NCBI GenBank assembly: GCA_035578175.1
Contig: JAQMRL010000003.1
Coordinates: 105,946,969 to 106,010,968, forward strand
DNA length: 64,000 bases
Reading direction: 5' to 3'
From: Catonia carolina
Lineage: Eukaryota > Arthropoda > Insecta > Hemiptera > Achilidae
How positions within the stretch are numbered: position 1 is the stretch's first letter; each line of letters begins with the position of its first letter. Below, piece after piece: positions 33,697 to 45,040 of the stretch. The notes below the pieces were generated by a model, which had not been told where the DNA came from, ran no database searches, and worked only from the letters and a program-made list of their open reading frames with translations. The translations under genes and the position numbers were made by a program.

Positions 33697-33887
33697 CTGT
33701 CTGTCTATAACTTGATGGCCTGCCGCAGAGAGGAGCAGAATAGCCCGCTACTAGCCTTCTAAATAACATTTTATTATGTACTACTACTAACACTGCAATT
33801 GGTACATAATGAAGTGTTATTGAGAAGGCTAGTAGCGGGCCGATTCTGCTCCTCTCTGCAGCAGGCCATCAAGTTATAAACAGACAG
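33697..33887. mobile_element. 191-bp near-perfect hairpin MITE with TA target
   Basis: Arms of about 85 nt: CTGTCTGTCTATAACTTGAT ... and its complement ATCAAGTTATAAACAGACAG. They share GGCCTGC.GCAGAGAGGAGC, CCCGCTACTAGCCTTCT and ATTATGTAC with only a few mismatches, around a loop of roughly 20 nt. TA occurs immediately outside both ends (33695-33696 and 33888-33889). No coding region. An RNA from this locus would fold into a long duplex. Confidence 0.88.
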
Positions 33888-33889
33888 TA

Positions 33890-34391
33890 AGTACACGCAT
33901 TAGGGATTTTAAAAAAAATTAAATAAACTAGTTTGCTGTAATTGTGTTAATTCGTAGTTTATATTTGTTTTGTAAATAGTAGATATTGTATTTTATTTAT
34001 TTTTTGTATTATATCTGTAGGTATTTGTACAATATATTTATTTCACGAAGGATTTTACCGAAACAGTGAGTATGTCATGTTTTATTATAAACACACTCAT
34101 ACACTTGAATGTTTGTGTTGTTTATTTGGTGTTAAATTTTTGGAAGGTTCTGAACCATAGTAGGTTAGCTTAGCAACTAATATCAATAAATAGGTGTGCA
34201 TTAGTGATTCGACTACGACTGCGAGATTTTGTGTGCTTTTAAATTGAATAAAGTTTTGTTGTCGTTTAAATTTCGATTTATTTTTATTTTAAAATAAAAA
34301 ATCATACTACTTTTTACGTTAATAGTCACTGACCAATAAAATTGTGTCTTTTTATTTTTGATGATCTTTTAAAAATCTGAATTTTCTATGG
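33890..34391. other. No gene seen
   Basis: AT-rich DNA without recognised elements. Confidence 0.4.
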
Positions 34392-34397
34392 ATTCGT

Positions 34398-35088
34398 TTT
34401 TTGTCATCAGTCTTTCGACTGGTTTGATGCAGTTCTCCAAGCTGTTCTATCACATCGCAAGTCGTTTCACATCTCCAAACCTGTAACACTCTACATCTTT
34501 TGTAATTTGCTTCATATATTCTAACTTTTGCCTCCTCTTACAATTCACTCCCTTAATATTAACCACAATTATTGATAGACTAATACCTGGATATCTTAAG
34601 ATATGTGCCACTAGCCTATGCCTTATTCTGGTAAGATGCTTCCATATACTTCTTTTTTCATTCACTCGCCTAACCCCTCCAAATTACTTATTTTGTCCAC
34701 CTACTTAATGTTTTAACATTTTCCTATAGCACCAAATTTTTCAAAAGCTTCTACCCTCTTCTTTTCTACAGCCCCTATCACCCACGTTTCTCTCCCGTAT
34801 AATGCTACACTCGAAACAGTGTTTTAAGAAATGTTTCCTTATCTGGAAGTCAATTTTTGTAGTCAGTAAGCTATTTTATTTCAAAGGCTTTTCTCGCTTG
34901 AGCAATTCTACTTTTAATATCACTTGTGCTTCTACCATCCTTTGTTATTTTACTCCCTAGATAGCAGAATTCCCCAACTTCCATTATGTTTTCGTTACCT
35001 ACTTTCAAATTTTCCATCTCTTCTAAACCACTCTTGCTGCTGCACAACACTTTCGTTTTGTTCTTATTAATTTTCATGAAGTAATCCT
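34398..35088 (-). pseudogene. 5'-truncated LINE tail, family L, copy 1
   Basis: On minus it encodes DYFMKINKNKTKVLCSSKSG, then EVGEFCYLGSKITKDGRSTS and DIKSRIAQARKAFEIK: the region after the RT catalytic box, with the YLG motif. Frameshifts follow, and C-terminal coding debris leads to a 3' UTR ending GTCGAAAGACTGATGACAAA. The flanking hexamer ATTCGT (34392-34397 and 35089-35094) may be the target duplication. The RT catalytic motifs and endonuclease are missing. Same family as the two following tails. Confidence 0.87.
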
Positions 35089-35094
35089 ATTCGT

Positions 35095-35908
35095 AGATAG
35101 ATTTTAATTTAAGCTTAAAACAGAAAGTCAATTTTATCTTTGCTTTTAAATATAAAAGAATGGGTTAAATTAAGTGTAGTTGCAGTAACAATGATTTTTT
35201 TAAATTTTAATATTTCAGTTAAAAAAAAATTGAAGTCGACGTATAATTTTCATTTAATTTGTGAAAGTGAAAGCCATTTTAAACGGCGGTTATGGTGATA
35301 GATATTAATGTGGAACTCTTTAACTCTATAATTTTAGTAGGTGTGGTCATATTGTTCAATGAGTAATGTTATAAATTATGATACAAACGAGGAGAACATT
35401 TATGTCATGAAAATGGAAATGTATGTGCATGGGATTTTTAGAATGTCGCCATGAGTACGGACGTATATATTATTGAGCTGTTGATTGTTGGGTTGGTGGT
35501 CCTTGCATGATTTTTATGCGTGTATCGAGTGGGATGTATATCCAGTAATCTTAATAATAATAATGATGATGATGATGATGATGATTCTATGTCGCCGTCC
35601 GTCGTCGCGATGAATTTGACAACCACGCGTGACCGTTGATGTTTAATGTGCTTGACTACGGAAATAATTCGTTTGTTGTGAGTGGATATCTTGACACTTC
35701 ACTTTAATCTCCATGTATTCATCGTCATGCCATGTTTTACTTGTTTACGAGATGAAGCGTATGTATTTGTATTTCTGTGCGCAGAGGTTTAGATCGTTGT
35801 GTTTATTTTCCCTAGTTTTATATTGAGAAACGTGCAATTGACCAATTGTTAGATTTTCAAGGTTTTTTTTTGGAACATCTGTTTTGAAAGTCCTAAAACA
35901 GAGAGATT
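35095..35908. other. No gene seen; small trinucleotide repeat
   Basis: A microsatellite (AAT)n(GAT)n lies at about 35549-35585. The surrounding 62-codon minus frame is created by it (poly-Ser) and is not a gene. Confidence 0.5.
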
Positions 35909-36260
35909 GCTCATAACAGACTAATGTTAAATTATTAGCACTCAATCTTTTAGTTCCAGGGCTAAAAAAAATAGTTCTGTTCCTAAACATAATCATTTAA
36001 GAACAGAAGAAGTAGGTGTAAAAGCCACTAATTAGAGTTATCTCCTCTGAAAGTAATAAATTTATTATACAGCCAGATCCTGTGGTGGATGAAATGAAGG
36101 TGTCATTTTCCGGGTGGAATGTGCTTTTCAGACGGCCTAGCATGCTGATAAGCATAGTTTTCAACCCAGTAAGGAAGGCATGGTAAACAATATCAGTCCT
36201 CGTTTTACTTGACAAAACCTTTGGAGGTTCAAATCAGCCTTTCGGTTGACGACCTAAACG
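35909..36260 (+). mobile_element. SINE-A copy
   Basis: CTCATAACAGACTAATG, GTTCCAGGGCTAAAAAAAAT, GTTATCTCCTCTGAAAGTA, CAGCCAGATCCTGTGGTGG, GCATGCTGATAAGCATAG and the tail CGGTTGACGACCTAAACG. A deletion removes part of the CACATGGTCAGCCAATTA block. Confidence 0.82.
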
Positions 36261-36464
36261 ACAGGTTTTGAAAAGATGTTTTCAAAAATTATAGGTGATA
36301 GTCCAGATACTAGCAGAATCCTTTCGAATCCGATTACATTTTGGTCGTAGTTCACTTAAAACCCGAATATGTTTTTTTTTATATTCTCGAATGTTCTTTT
36401 ATTATTATTCATTATTATCCCCTCAAAAATAGTATTGTATCTGCTTCAGTCTTCATATTCATTT

Positions 36465-37097
36465 TTTGTCATCAGTCTTCCGACTGGTTTGACGCAGTTC
36501 TCCAAGCTGTTCTGTCTTGCGCAAGTCGTTTCATATCTACATACCTGTAACACCCTACATCTTTTGAATGTAATTTACTTAATATATACTGATCTTTGCC
36601 TCTTCCTACAATCACCCCTCAGTATTACCCTCCCAATATTGATAGACCAATATCTGGATGTCTTAAGATATGCCCCACTAGCCTATCCCTTCTTCTTGTA
36701 AGATGCTTTCATATACTTCTTTTTTCATTCACTCGCCTAAGAACCTCTAAATTATATATCTTGACCACCCACCTTATCTTTTACATTTTCGTATAACACC
36801 ACATTTCAAAAGCGTCTTATCTCTTCCATTCTACAGCCCCTATCACCCATGTTCCACTCCCGTAAATGCTACACTCCAGACATAGTGTTTTAAGAGATTT
36901 CTCCTTATCAGTTAAGTGAATGTTTGTAGTCAGTAAGCTGTTTTTCATTTCAAAGGCTCTTCTAGCTTGAGCAGTTCTACTTTTGATATCACTTGTGCTT
37001 CTACCATCCTTTGTTATTTTACTCCCTAGATTGTAGAATTCCCCTCTTTCCTGTATGGGTTCTCGTTGCCTACTTTTCCCATATCTTCTAAACCACG
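36465..37097 (-). pseudogene. 5'-truncated LINE tail, family L, copy 2, with 9-bp target duplication
   Basis: Flanked by TATTCATTT at 36456-36464 and 37098-37106. On minus: EFYNLGSKITKDGRSTSDIK, SRTAQARRAFEMKNSLLTTN, IHLTDKEKSLKTLCLECSIY and GSGTWVIGAVEWKR, then frameshifted remains and a 3' UTR with GTCGGAAGACTGATGACAAA. It overlaps copy 1 in content and begins slightly farther downstream. The polymerase core is absent; the frame is broken after the 95-codon stretch. Confidence 0.9.
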
Positions 37098-37106
37098 TAT
37101 TCATTT

Positions 37107-38210
37107 ATTGTGTAGATTAGTACTTATAATTGCTGTTTTTAATATTTCGTAGTTTATCTTCCATACTAGTGTAATTTTTAAATTTATGCGCAGTTCAGTG
37201 GTGTATCGATAAAAAGTTTTATTATGTAAAACTGGTTAAGATACACCAAATCAAAGTAAGTTATTCGGTTTCCCTGATTTTTAAAGTCATTGTTGGACGT
37301 AAAAGAACTTAAAAATTGTGTTTGTGAGGAAGTTCGCGTTGTAATTAAAATTTGTTTTGTTATGTTGGAATCAATGTTAACTTAAAACGTTTTAACAAAC
37401 GTGTTAATTTAAAGATCTTTCCTGGGTATTTAAAGGAAATAGTTGTATTGTACTAATCGAGTCAAATTCTTGTATTTGAACGACAGATCTAATTTAATTC
37501 TCTTGTTTCTAAGAATTAAAAAAAAGAATTTAATAGAAGGTCGGATTTGTAATGTACCTATTATAAGTATAAGTGTAATTGTGATTTTCTAATATTACAG
37601 TATTGTCATGTAGCATAGTAATGTGCTAGATTACGAATAAAAAATTTTCGACCCGGCGCCAGTTCCCCCGTAGGGAAATTTATACACTATATAACCCTCA
37701 GATACAATTTCTTAAACAACTGTTGACTTCTAATGAACTAAAGAATTGTTTTTCTTTGTTGTGTCAGTAACATTCGTTTCACTTTGTTATTGCACTGTTT
37801 GCTGTTCATTTATCTCTATCCGTCGATCAGTGGTTGTCTGTTACATTTCACTAAGTTATTGTTTTACCAGAAATCTGAGTGTTTTCCGTTGTTAACTTAA
37901 TGATGTTTTTAACGGTCAATAATTCTTCTGATATTTTTCTTCCATTTATTTACTCTGAAATTAGTGTAGGTTTTTTGTAATGTTCTGTCAAAACGATTAC
38001 TCGTGAAATGCCAATTACCACTTCTATTTCATGTCTTTACCTTGAGTAGTAAGTTTTTTTTTAATGTTCGTTTGATAATTTTTTGTAATTATCAAGACTG
38101 AATCAAAACTGATATGCTTACATTCGTTAAGTACTCCTCCCCCCAAATATTGGTGTATATGTGTCATATCTAATTACAAGCTGTAAGATTAATGATTTTC
38201 AAAATTGTTC
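37107..38210. other. No gene seen
   Basis: AT-rich DNA without recognised elements up to the minisatellite. Confidence 0.4.
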
Positions 38211-38530
38211 ATTTAGGTCAATTAAAAGCTGTAATTGTACATTTAGGTCAATTTAAAGCTATATTTGTACATTTAGGTCAATTAAAAGCTATAATTGTGT
38301 ACATTTAGATCAATTAAAAGCTGTAATTGTACATTTAAGTCATTTAAAAGCTATACATTTAGGTCAATTGAAAGCTGTAATTGTACATTTAGGTTAATTA
38401 AAAGCTCTAATTGTACATTTAAATCAATTAAAAGCTGTAATAGTACATCTAGGTCAATTAAAAGCTCTAATTGTACATTTAAGTCATTTAAAAGCGTTTA
38501 TTGTACATTTGTGTTTAAAACTCTGAATTA
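38211..38530. repeat. 30-bp minisatellite, about 10 units, with AGGTCA motifs
   Basis: Unit consensus ACATTTAGGTCAATTAAAAG followed by CTGTAATTGT. The first three units are spaced exactly 30 bp apart; later ones include a 32-bp and a 24-bp variant. Exact AGGTCA, the nuclear-receptor half-site sequence, occurs at 38215, 38245, 38275, 38361 and 38451, with one-base variants in most other units. A degenerate half-unit (ACAAGCTGTAAGATT) precedes the array. Because 30 is a multiple of 3, an open frame at 38295-38531 encodes a repeated CTFKSIKSCN-like peptide; it has no ATG start and is judged a by-product. Confidence 0.95.
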
Positions 38531-38675
38531 AAAACTGCTTGTCTACTTGAAATAATTTCTGGTAAGTATTATACCTTGTAGTTTGTCATGATTCTTCATA
38601 CTTGTTGTCAGTAGATGAATTTTATCCACTTAAGAGTTAAGACGAGACGTTTGTTTCATATTATGTAAATCCGTT

Positions 38676-39029
38676 TTTTTTGTCATCAGTCTCGCGACTG
38701 GTTTGTTGCAGTTCTCCAAACTGTTCTATCTTGCGCTAGTCGTTTCATATCTACATACCTCCCAACTCCCTACATCTTTCGTAATTTGCCTTGTTTATTC
38801 TAAACTTTGCTTCCCCCTACAATTCACTCGATATTACCCTACATTATTGATGGAACAATACCTGGAAGATATTCCCCATTAGCCTATCCTTCTTGTGGTA
38901 AGATGTTTCCATATACCATATGCTTCTTCTTTCATCCACTCGTCTAAAGAACCTCTAAATGACTTATTTTGTCCACCCACCTAATCTTCAACATTTTTAT
39001 AATCTTAAATAATACATACACATCTTTGT
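38676..39029 (-). pseudogene. 5'-truncated LINE tail, family L, copy 3, with 10-bp target duplication
   Basis: Flanked by TAAATCCGTT at 38666-38675 and 39030-39039. The minus strand keeps only LKIRWVDKISHLEVL, the common C-terminal motif of this clade, with decayed coding sequence. The 3' UTR ends CCAGTCGCGAGACTGATGAC plus poly-A. It is the shortest of the three family L insertions. Confidence 0.88.
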
Positions 39030-39039
39030 TAAATCCGTT

Positions 39040-40075
39040 ATGAATCTGAAAAAAATCGTTGTGATTTACATTGGTATCTAATTGATTTAAAAAAATAAAT
39101 AAATAGTTAATATCCTTGTAAGGAATTGTTGATAGTGAAAACAAAACTGTTGAGGAATTTGTAGAGATGCATGCATGCCTTTTCGACACTTGTTGTTTAT
39201 TTACTTAGCGCTACGTGTCATTCTGTAGATAACTTTCAACGAAAGGCGAAAAGGGAGTGGCGACTGCAGCCTAGACTGACTAGCTGTCAAGTGCATCCAT
39301 AACTGTTTATTTTTCTGCTGTTGACGTATACGTCGTTTTAACCGCGCCCCGTTCTGCTTGCTGTTCAGTAAACGTCTTCACTTAGCCACTTTTTATCTGT
39401 GTTTATGCGTTGTGCATGTATTATTTATTGCTACCGACTCTCATAAATAATTTAATTAAAATTAAATATTGTTTGGATTTTTTTTGAATCAATTGTACTG
39501 CAGTCTACGGTGATCGGAATTATTTTGTTGATTGCAAAACCGTAGTTATTTTGTTCGGTCACACTGTTCGCCATTAATATTTTTGAACAGTTTTCCTCAA
39601 ATCTGTTTATTGACAGCACAAGTGGGGTGCCTACAGAGCTACACAGTGCATCTAAGTCCGTTATCGTTGTGGATTTCTAAAATTGTTAAAAGAAAAATTT
39701 ATATAAATCTTAATACGCCATGGTCAAATTTTTTTTGTTACTTTTTTGGATAAAAATATGCCAACACGACTTTACCAATAAAGCGTAAAACTTTTTTGAT
39801 GTTATAATGGAGAGTGCTGACCAAAATTTAATTAGTTTGTTCTAAAATTGTTTCTAAATAACATAGGTATTGCTTCAGTCCGATTTAGATGGTATGTCTA
39901 GTTTTATGAAGGTAATGATACACCTTTTGAAATGATTGTAAAAATTCAATAACTACTCACGTATGTTAGTTATTCTAAAAATTTTAGAAATGTAAGGGGA
40001 GCCGACTGGCTACTTAACTCACGTGTTCATTCTTGTCGCATTTTTCAAGACCAGTAAAACATAGGACACATTTTT
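39040..40075. other. No gene seen
   Basis: AT-rich with a slightly more complex part at 39230-39380 (including GGCGACTGCAGCCTAGACTG). No frame or repeat could be recognised. Confidence 0.4.
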
Positions 40076-40780
40076 TACTCTCTCTTACTCTACATGAATA
40101 TATAGGGTAGGAAAGTAGGCCTATTGTTTTCATGTTTGATTTTTCAAAACCAAGTTTTCATTGGAAATACCCGTTTTCAAGGCCCTTGAACCTGCATAAT
40201 TTTTATTAGCGATCGGTGGGGTGTGTGGGGACACACAAGATATCTCAAGAATGGAATAGCCTATACGAAGTTGAAACTTGGAACTTAAGTTAGAGAGGCG
40301 TACTGCAGGGGATCGACACGAACATTTTCATAAAAATTGGTAAACCGGAAGTATCTAGTTTTCGTGCGATTTTTCACCTTTTTAAAATTTCCTAAAAACT
40401 GGTCTTTCTTTTTTTTACAATTGCCTCATCACTATATTTGTGTGCTCCAGAAGATAGGGTAAGCGATATGTCTGCTGAAATTCTTGGGGACTGTGCTCTC
40501 GTGGTAATGTGTTTTAAGATTGCAGCCGTAATGTGCATTTTAGGGCTAAAGCAAATATAATTAAAGTAGTAGGAAATTAAAAACCTACAACTTTTATATT
40601 AAACATTTTTTCTACGTAGCCTATTTCAGCGTTAATTCATGATTTTCCGAATTTTTAAGTCCTACAGAAGTTGGTTTTTTCATTTTGCGTCATTCGTTCA
40701 TGATTTAAATTGGGTTACATTTTTCATTACTTATTTATATTGGCAAGTGAAAATCGTGTGAATGTTTCAGACCAGATTTA
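40076..40780 (+). repeat. Foldback-type repeat D, copy 2
   Basis: Starts TACTCTCTCTTACTCTACAT and GAATATATAGGGTAGGAAAG. Continues with ATTGTTTTCATG, TTTTCATTGGAAATACCCG, AGCGATCGGTGGGGTGTGTG, AGATATCTCAAGAATGG, GACACGAACATTTTCAT and GGTAAACCGGAAGT, and ends TATTGGCAAGTGAAAA followed by GTGTGAATGTTTCAGACCAG. The same order is seen at 50853-51798. The ends form a short inverted repeat (CTTTCTCTTGCC type). No protein is encoded. Confidence 0.8.
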
Positions 40781-42078
40781 TTTTCGTTTGTAGATGTGTC
40801 TTTCTCTTTAGTTCCTTACTTGGGCATTTGTTGATTGGAGTGGAATCAGGTTTTACAAAAGCATTTCTTCAATCGTCCAAAATCACAGCATAATATTACA
40901 ATATGAGTTTTTAAAAGAATAATATTTCCATTTTTCTAAATAATGATTTTTGGTACCATTGGAAGTGCGCACTTCTAACTGTAAACGACTGTAAAAATCT
41001 GAAGATACATTTTTCCATTTTCCTTTATCAGATTTCTCTTAAAAGTACATATTCCAACTTCGACCCTTTAGATGGGATAAAGTTCTCTTTGGGTCTCTGT
41101 CTGACCCCATAATTGACGTAGATTTAGTAACGGCATGCCAATATAAGTTTTAACATGAAGAATGTAGATTAAAATTGCTGTTGTAAGTAATCATCGGTTA
41201 ATAAATTAGTTGATAAATTTTACAGCAGATCTTATATTATTTAAAAAATAATTATTTAAATGAATATGATTTGTATGACATAAATGATATCTAATGACTA
41301 TTTATTTATTTACTTATTGCTAATGTCGTATAAGTAACTTATTTTTGTTTATTGCAGTTTTCATTGGAATTTAATAAATGATTAATTTTTTTATGGCGGA
41401 TGCGAAGATTAATTAATTATTTATGTTAACCATTTATTGAAAAACAAACATTGAACGATTACTAATTCACTTCATGCATTCATATGCCAAATCATTAAAT
41501 GCTGTATGCTTCTTCTTTAGTGTACATTTTAAATTATATTATGTTATATTATGTTGTAATAATTAATCTCCAAACTGAGTCTCGTATTTTTTTTCTTTAT
41601 ATCGTTTGGATGCCGACTTACGTATTCCAGATAAATTAGTAATTTTATCGGTAATTGAACGATTTCTGTTATTTGTTAGTGGTTGAACTTCGACTAAGCT
41701 GTCGAATACCGTACAACTGTGTCATCACCGCATTCTGTTATCGTCATGATGATTTAGTCGTAAAGTAAATAATACGGACGGTCGTTCTGTATGGTACAAA
41801 CACCATCAATGTTAACTGCGCGTTCACACCTATTGAATTCACAAGGACTTAATTAGGTAAATATTTAAACATTCATGTCGTTTTGTTTGCATAATAGTCT
41901 GTAATAATATTTTGTCATAAAGTCTGTGAATGAAATAGAAGAAAACAATTTTGGATTTCACGTTTTCTTCTGTTGAACATTTAGTTTAATGCAAATAACT
42001 ATCCCCCCAAAATCATACCTAGTATTAAAAATAATTTTCTACCGATAATTTTTGCTCTTAACGTTGTGAACTAATTAA
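40781..42078. other. No gene seen
   Basis: AT-rich DNA without recognised elements. Confidence 0.4.
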
Positions 42079-43595
42079 GGCAACTAGCAACCGAAAGGCT
42101 GGTTTGAACCTCTAGAGCCTTTACTTAGCAAAACGAGGAGAGTGAGGCGGTTTACTCTTATTTTCCTCACTGATTGGAAAAGTATGCGTTTATCAGCATG
42201 TCCAGCCCTCTGTAAAGCATCTACTTTCCACCTCGCAAATGAAACCTTCACTTCATTCACCATAGGATCTGGCTTTTGTAATGAAATTCAATACATTCAG
42301 AGGAAATAACTCTTGACACTATTATCAGTTTCAAAACCATAAAGACTCGAGTTTGTGAGCAAGTTGTCGGAAAACGGCTTGTCGAACATTAATGTACTTT
42401 ACACTTAAATTTAGCTTGTGTATAAATTAAATAAATAATAAACAGTAAATTCCAGTAATAAAAAATAAAAGCGCTAATTTCAAATTTCATTAACTTCATT
42501 TTATTAATTTTATTTATGTATTTTTTGTAATTATATAATAAAAACATACATACTTTATATTGTTTTATACTATGCAAAATAATAATGTACTATAATAATT
42601 TTTTTATGTTTTATTTATTAAATAATATTAACTTTATTCATGTTTCTAATTTTTTATTTAACAAATACCCATTTCAGCTATTGTGAACCGACCTTTTAGA
42701 TAAGAATATTAAATAAATTTCACTTTCAAAAATTAAATATACTACACTTGTTTAAATCTGCGTTGATTAAACGAAAGGCCAAATTATTTGAAACTGTTTT
42801 AAATTGTGTTATTGTGGTTGAACAAAAAAGTGTCTGTTTTTTTATCCTGATTTCCGGTATCCCTACTTTAATTTAAAGTCGTGTAAAATCAGAACGGAAG
42901 GTCCGATTCTCGCCAAATTTCAGGAGAATATGTAACAGTTCTTTCTAAAGGGCTCTGCAAAATCCTAAATTCAAAACTCAGTTTTTTAAGAAGCTGTCGT
43001 AAATTTTCCGAAGTAACTTTATTTGAAACCCGAACAACTTCCAAATATTATATTTTTATTTTCGTCATTTTATCTGTGAAAATTATTAAAATAAAAATTT
43101 GATGGTAGACGTTACAGGAATTTTTTAAAATGTGGATTTATTTTTATAAAAACTACAACGCAGAGCGGTTTAAATATTCGTTCTACTGATGAAGAAAGCC
43201 TCGAACATCACGCAGCGTTGCCAAACGTCATTCCTAGTTCCATCAAGTCTATTTATCTGGATACGATTATTATAATATGATGATCTAGAACTAGGGTTTT
43301 CGTGTGCTATATAAAATAAAAAAGGATATTAAAAGCCGTTTAAACTGTATGTAAATCCTCATTCTTCATTCGGCTCTGATTAGTCGTTTTCCAACAACTT
43401 GCTTTCAAACTTGAGTCTTTATAGTTTTGAAACGGATAATAGTGTATTTTAACACTTATACCTCTTCTGTTCTTAATGCTTCAGTCATGTAATTGGCTGA
43501 CCATGTGATAAGAAACAGAACTATATTTTGTAGCCCTGGAACTAGCAGATCGAGTGCAAATAATTTAACATTCCACCTGCCTGTTATTGGCATTC
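42079..43595 (-). mobile_element. SINE-A copy split by a 1.1-kb TIR element
   Basis: SINE-A runs 42079-42321 (AACCGAAAGGCTGGTTTGAA ... TTCAGAGGAAATAACTCTTG) and resumes at 43440-43595 (TAGTGTATTTTAACACTTAT, CTCTTCTGTTCTTAATGCTT, GACCATGTGATAAGAAACAG, CACCTGCCTGTTATTGGCA). Together they make one full copy. The break is at the TA of the consensus CTGACTAGTGTCTTTT. Confidence 0.9.
42322..43439. mobile_element. 1.1-kb non-autonomous DNA transposon with ~55-bp TIRs, inside SINE-A
   Basis: The left end TTATCAGTTTCAAAACCATA... and the reverse complement of the right end, TTATCCGTTTCAAAACTATA..., agree at about 49 of 55 positions. Both include AAAGACTC, GCAAGTTGT and GGAAAACG. TA lies outside both ends (42320-42321 and 43440-43441), matching the TA of the interrupted SINE, although two extra bases (AC) precede it on the left. 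TA targets fit the Tc1/mariner superfamily. The interior is AT-rich and has no transposase frame; the 62-codon minus frame at 42389-42577 has no recognisable motif. Only one copy is seen in the window. Confidence 0.87.
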
Positions 43596-44406
43596 TATAT
43601 TGGACAACCAATATAGAACGGAATTAAATAATATAAAATCCAAGTTAACGCCAGTAGGGTTTTCTTTATTTGTAAACTTAACTTGATCCACGGATTCTTG
43701 CTTATCAATTCGGCCGTATTTTTGTTATTCAAATTATAAATTTCTAGACTCCTTTATGTTGGTGACAGTATTCTTGTTTGTAAATCTCAATTAGTTTGAA
43801 CATGTAATTTTCTAATTGCTTATGATTGTCTACAATGTTTTAATCTTTGTTTTAGTTTTGCTTCTTTTATTTACTTTTCTTTTATAGTTCTACCCGAGTT
43901 TATTGCCCGCTATCTGTGGCAGAAGTTTGTTAAGATAAGAATGTAATAAGTCATGACGTGTGATGTCGGAAAGAGGTCAATTGAGAAATGTCTCAAATCA
44001 ATTACCTTAATGGAATGAAGAAAAGAAGAAGGGCGTAATAAAATATTTAAACGGTGAATAGGAAGGGGGAAATAAATGTTGCCTAGTTTGCTCAAACTTT
44101 AACAAACAATCTGTAGAGAGCACCTATACTTTTTTTAAATTTTCAGCATGATCTTTAACAATGACACTCATGATTCATTCATGTTCTTTCATTTAAAACA
44201 ACGCACATCCCACGTACTTTTCATTTTGGATGTTTTATCCAATGCTTGTTTTTAAAAACACTTTTGTGCCAACCTGTATAAAACGCGCACCATGCACGGT
44301 TTCTTTAAACAGGCAAGGCCAAACCCTAGGAAGTCATAACTTTTAACTCGACACGTAGAAAATTAAATTCTGAGAAACAGGTCGCGTCTGTAATGTAGGA
44401 GCCATT
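43596..44406. other. No gene seen
   Basis: AT-rich DNA without recognised elements. Confidence 0.4.
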
Positions 44407-44532
44407 TTACAACGCGGAGGTCCCGGCTAATGTCTGGAAATTTTTAAAAGTTAAAACCCAGGGTGTCCCAGTTACAAAACCCACCGCAGTCGCTAATAAC
44501 CGATCTGTTGACGCGACTTCAAATATCTTAAC
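44407..44532 (+). repeat. tRNA-type SINE fragment (tail type 2)
   Basis: GCGGAGGTCCCGGCTAATGTC, TTTTTAAAAGTTAAAACCCA, CAAAACCCACCGCAGTCGCT, AATAACCGATCTGTTGACGC, then GACTTCAAATATCTTAAC. The head is missing and the B-box region is shortened. Matches the SINE at 7732-7904. Confidence 0.7.
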
Positions 44533-44895
44533 AAAAATTCGGAGAAAATTTATGTAAATTAGCTCTAAGTAAATTTAAAAAAATGAATTTAAGGTATCGA
44601 AATTCGACTTCTATTTATAAAAAAGCTTGCTAAATTTTTACTAAAAAATTTCTATGTTATACCTAATTACGATAAAAGTTTTTCGTGGGTCGGTAATAGT
44701 GACTTATCAACAATTTATTACAATTCTGAAAACAATGAGAATGAAATTGAAAGAATTAATGCGTTGCTTATTATCCATAAAGTTGTTAAAATGGTTTTGT
44801 TCAATGCATAGTTTCGCTCGACGAATCCATTTTTGAACATTTCAGAACAATATTGTAAAAAATTTCCAATGCTCAAGCGCTAACCGAAGACTAGC

Positions 44896-45040
44896 GAAGA
44901 GTTCCTCCTGTAATTCTTCTTTTTGATAGTTGTAATGTAAGTGATGATTAACAGATGGATCAGTAGGGGAACAGTATTGATGCACAGGAGCGGGAGAGGC
45001 GATAACAGTACAAGCAGAGCAACCACCAATAGTATAACGC
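44896..45040 (+). repeat. Dispersed repeat E, copy 1
   Basis: GATGATTAACAGATGGATCA, GGGGAACAGTATTGATGCAC, AGGAGCGGGAGAGGCGATAA and AAGCAGAGCAA recur at 61068-61215 in the same orientation with moderate divergence. Class unknown; no coding frame is shared by both copies. Confidence 0.6.

Noticed and set aside
38295..38531. Open frame encoding a repeated CTFKSIKSCN-like peptide
   Set aside because: It exists only because the minisatellite period is 30 bp; it lacks an ATG start, and 24- and 32-bp units show no pressure to keep frame.
42317..43444. CACTA-type transposon suggested by CACTATTATC...GATAATAGTG
   Set aside because: The outer CAC/GTG bases can be explained largely by the SINE-A target sequence (GACTAGTG); no 3-bp duplication is present.
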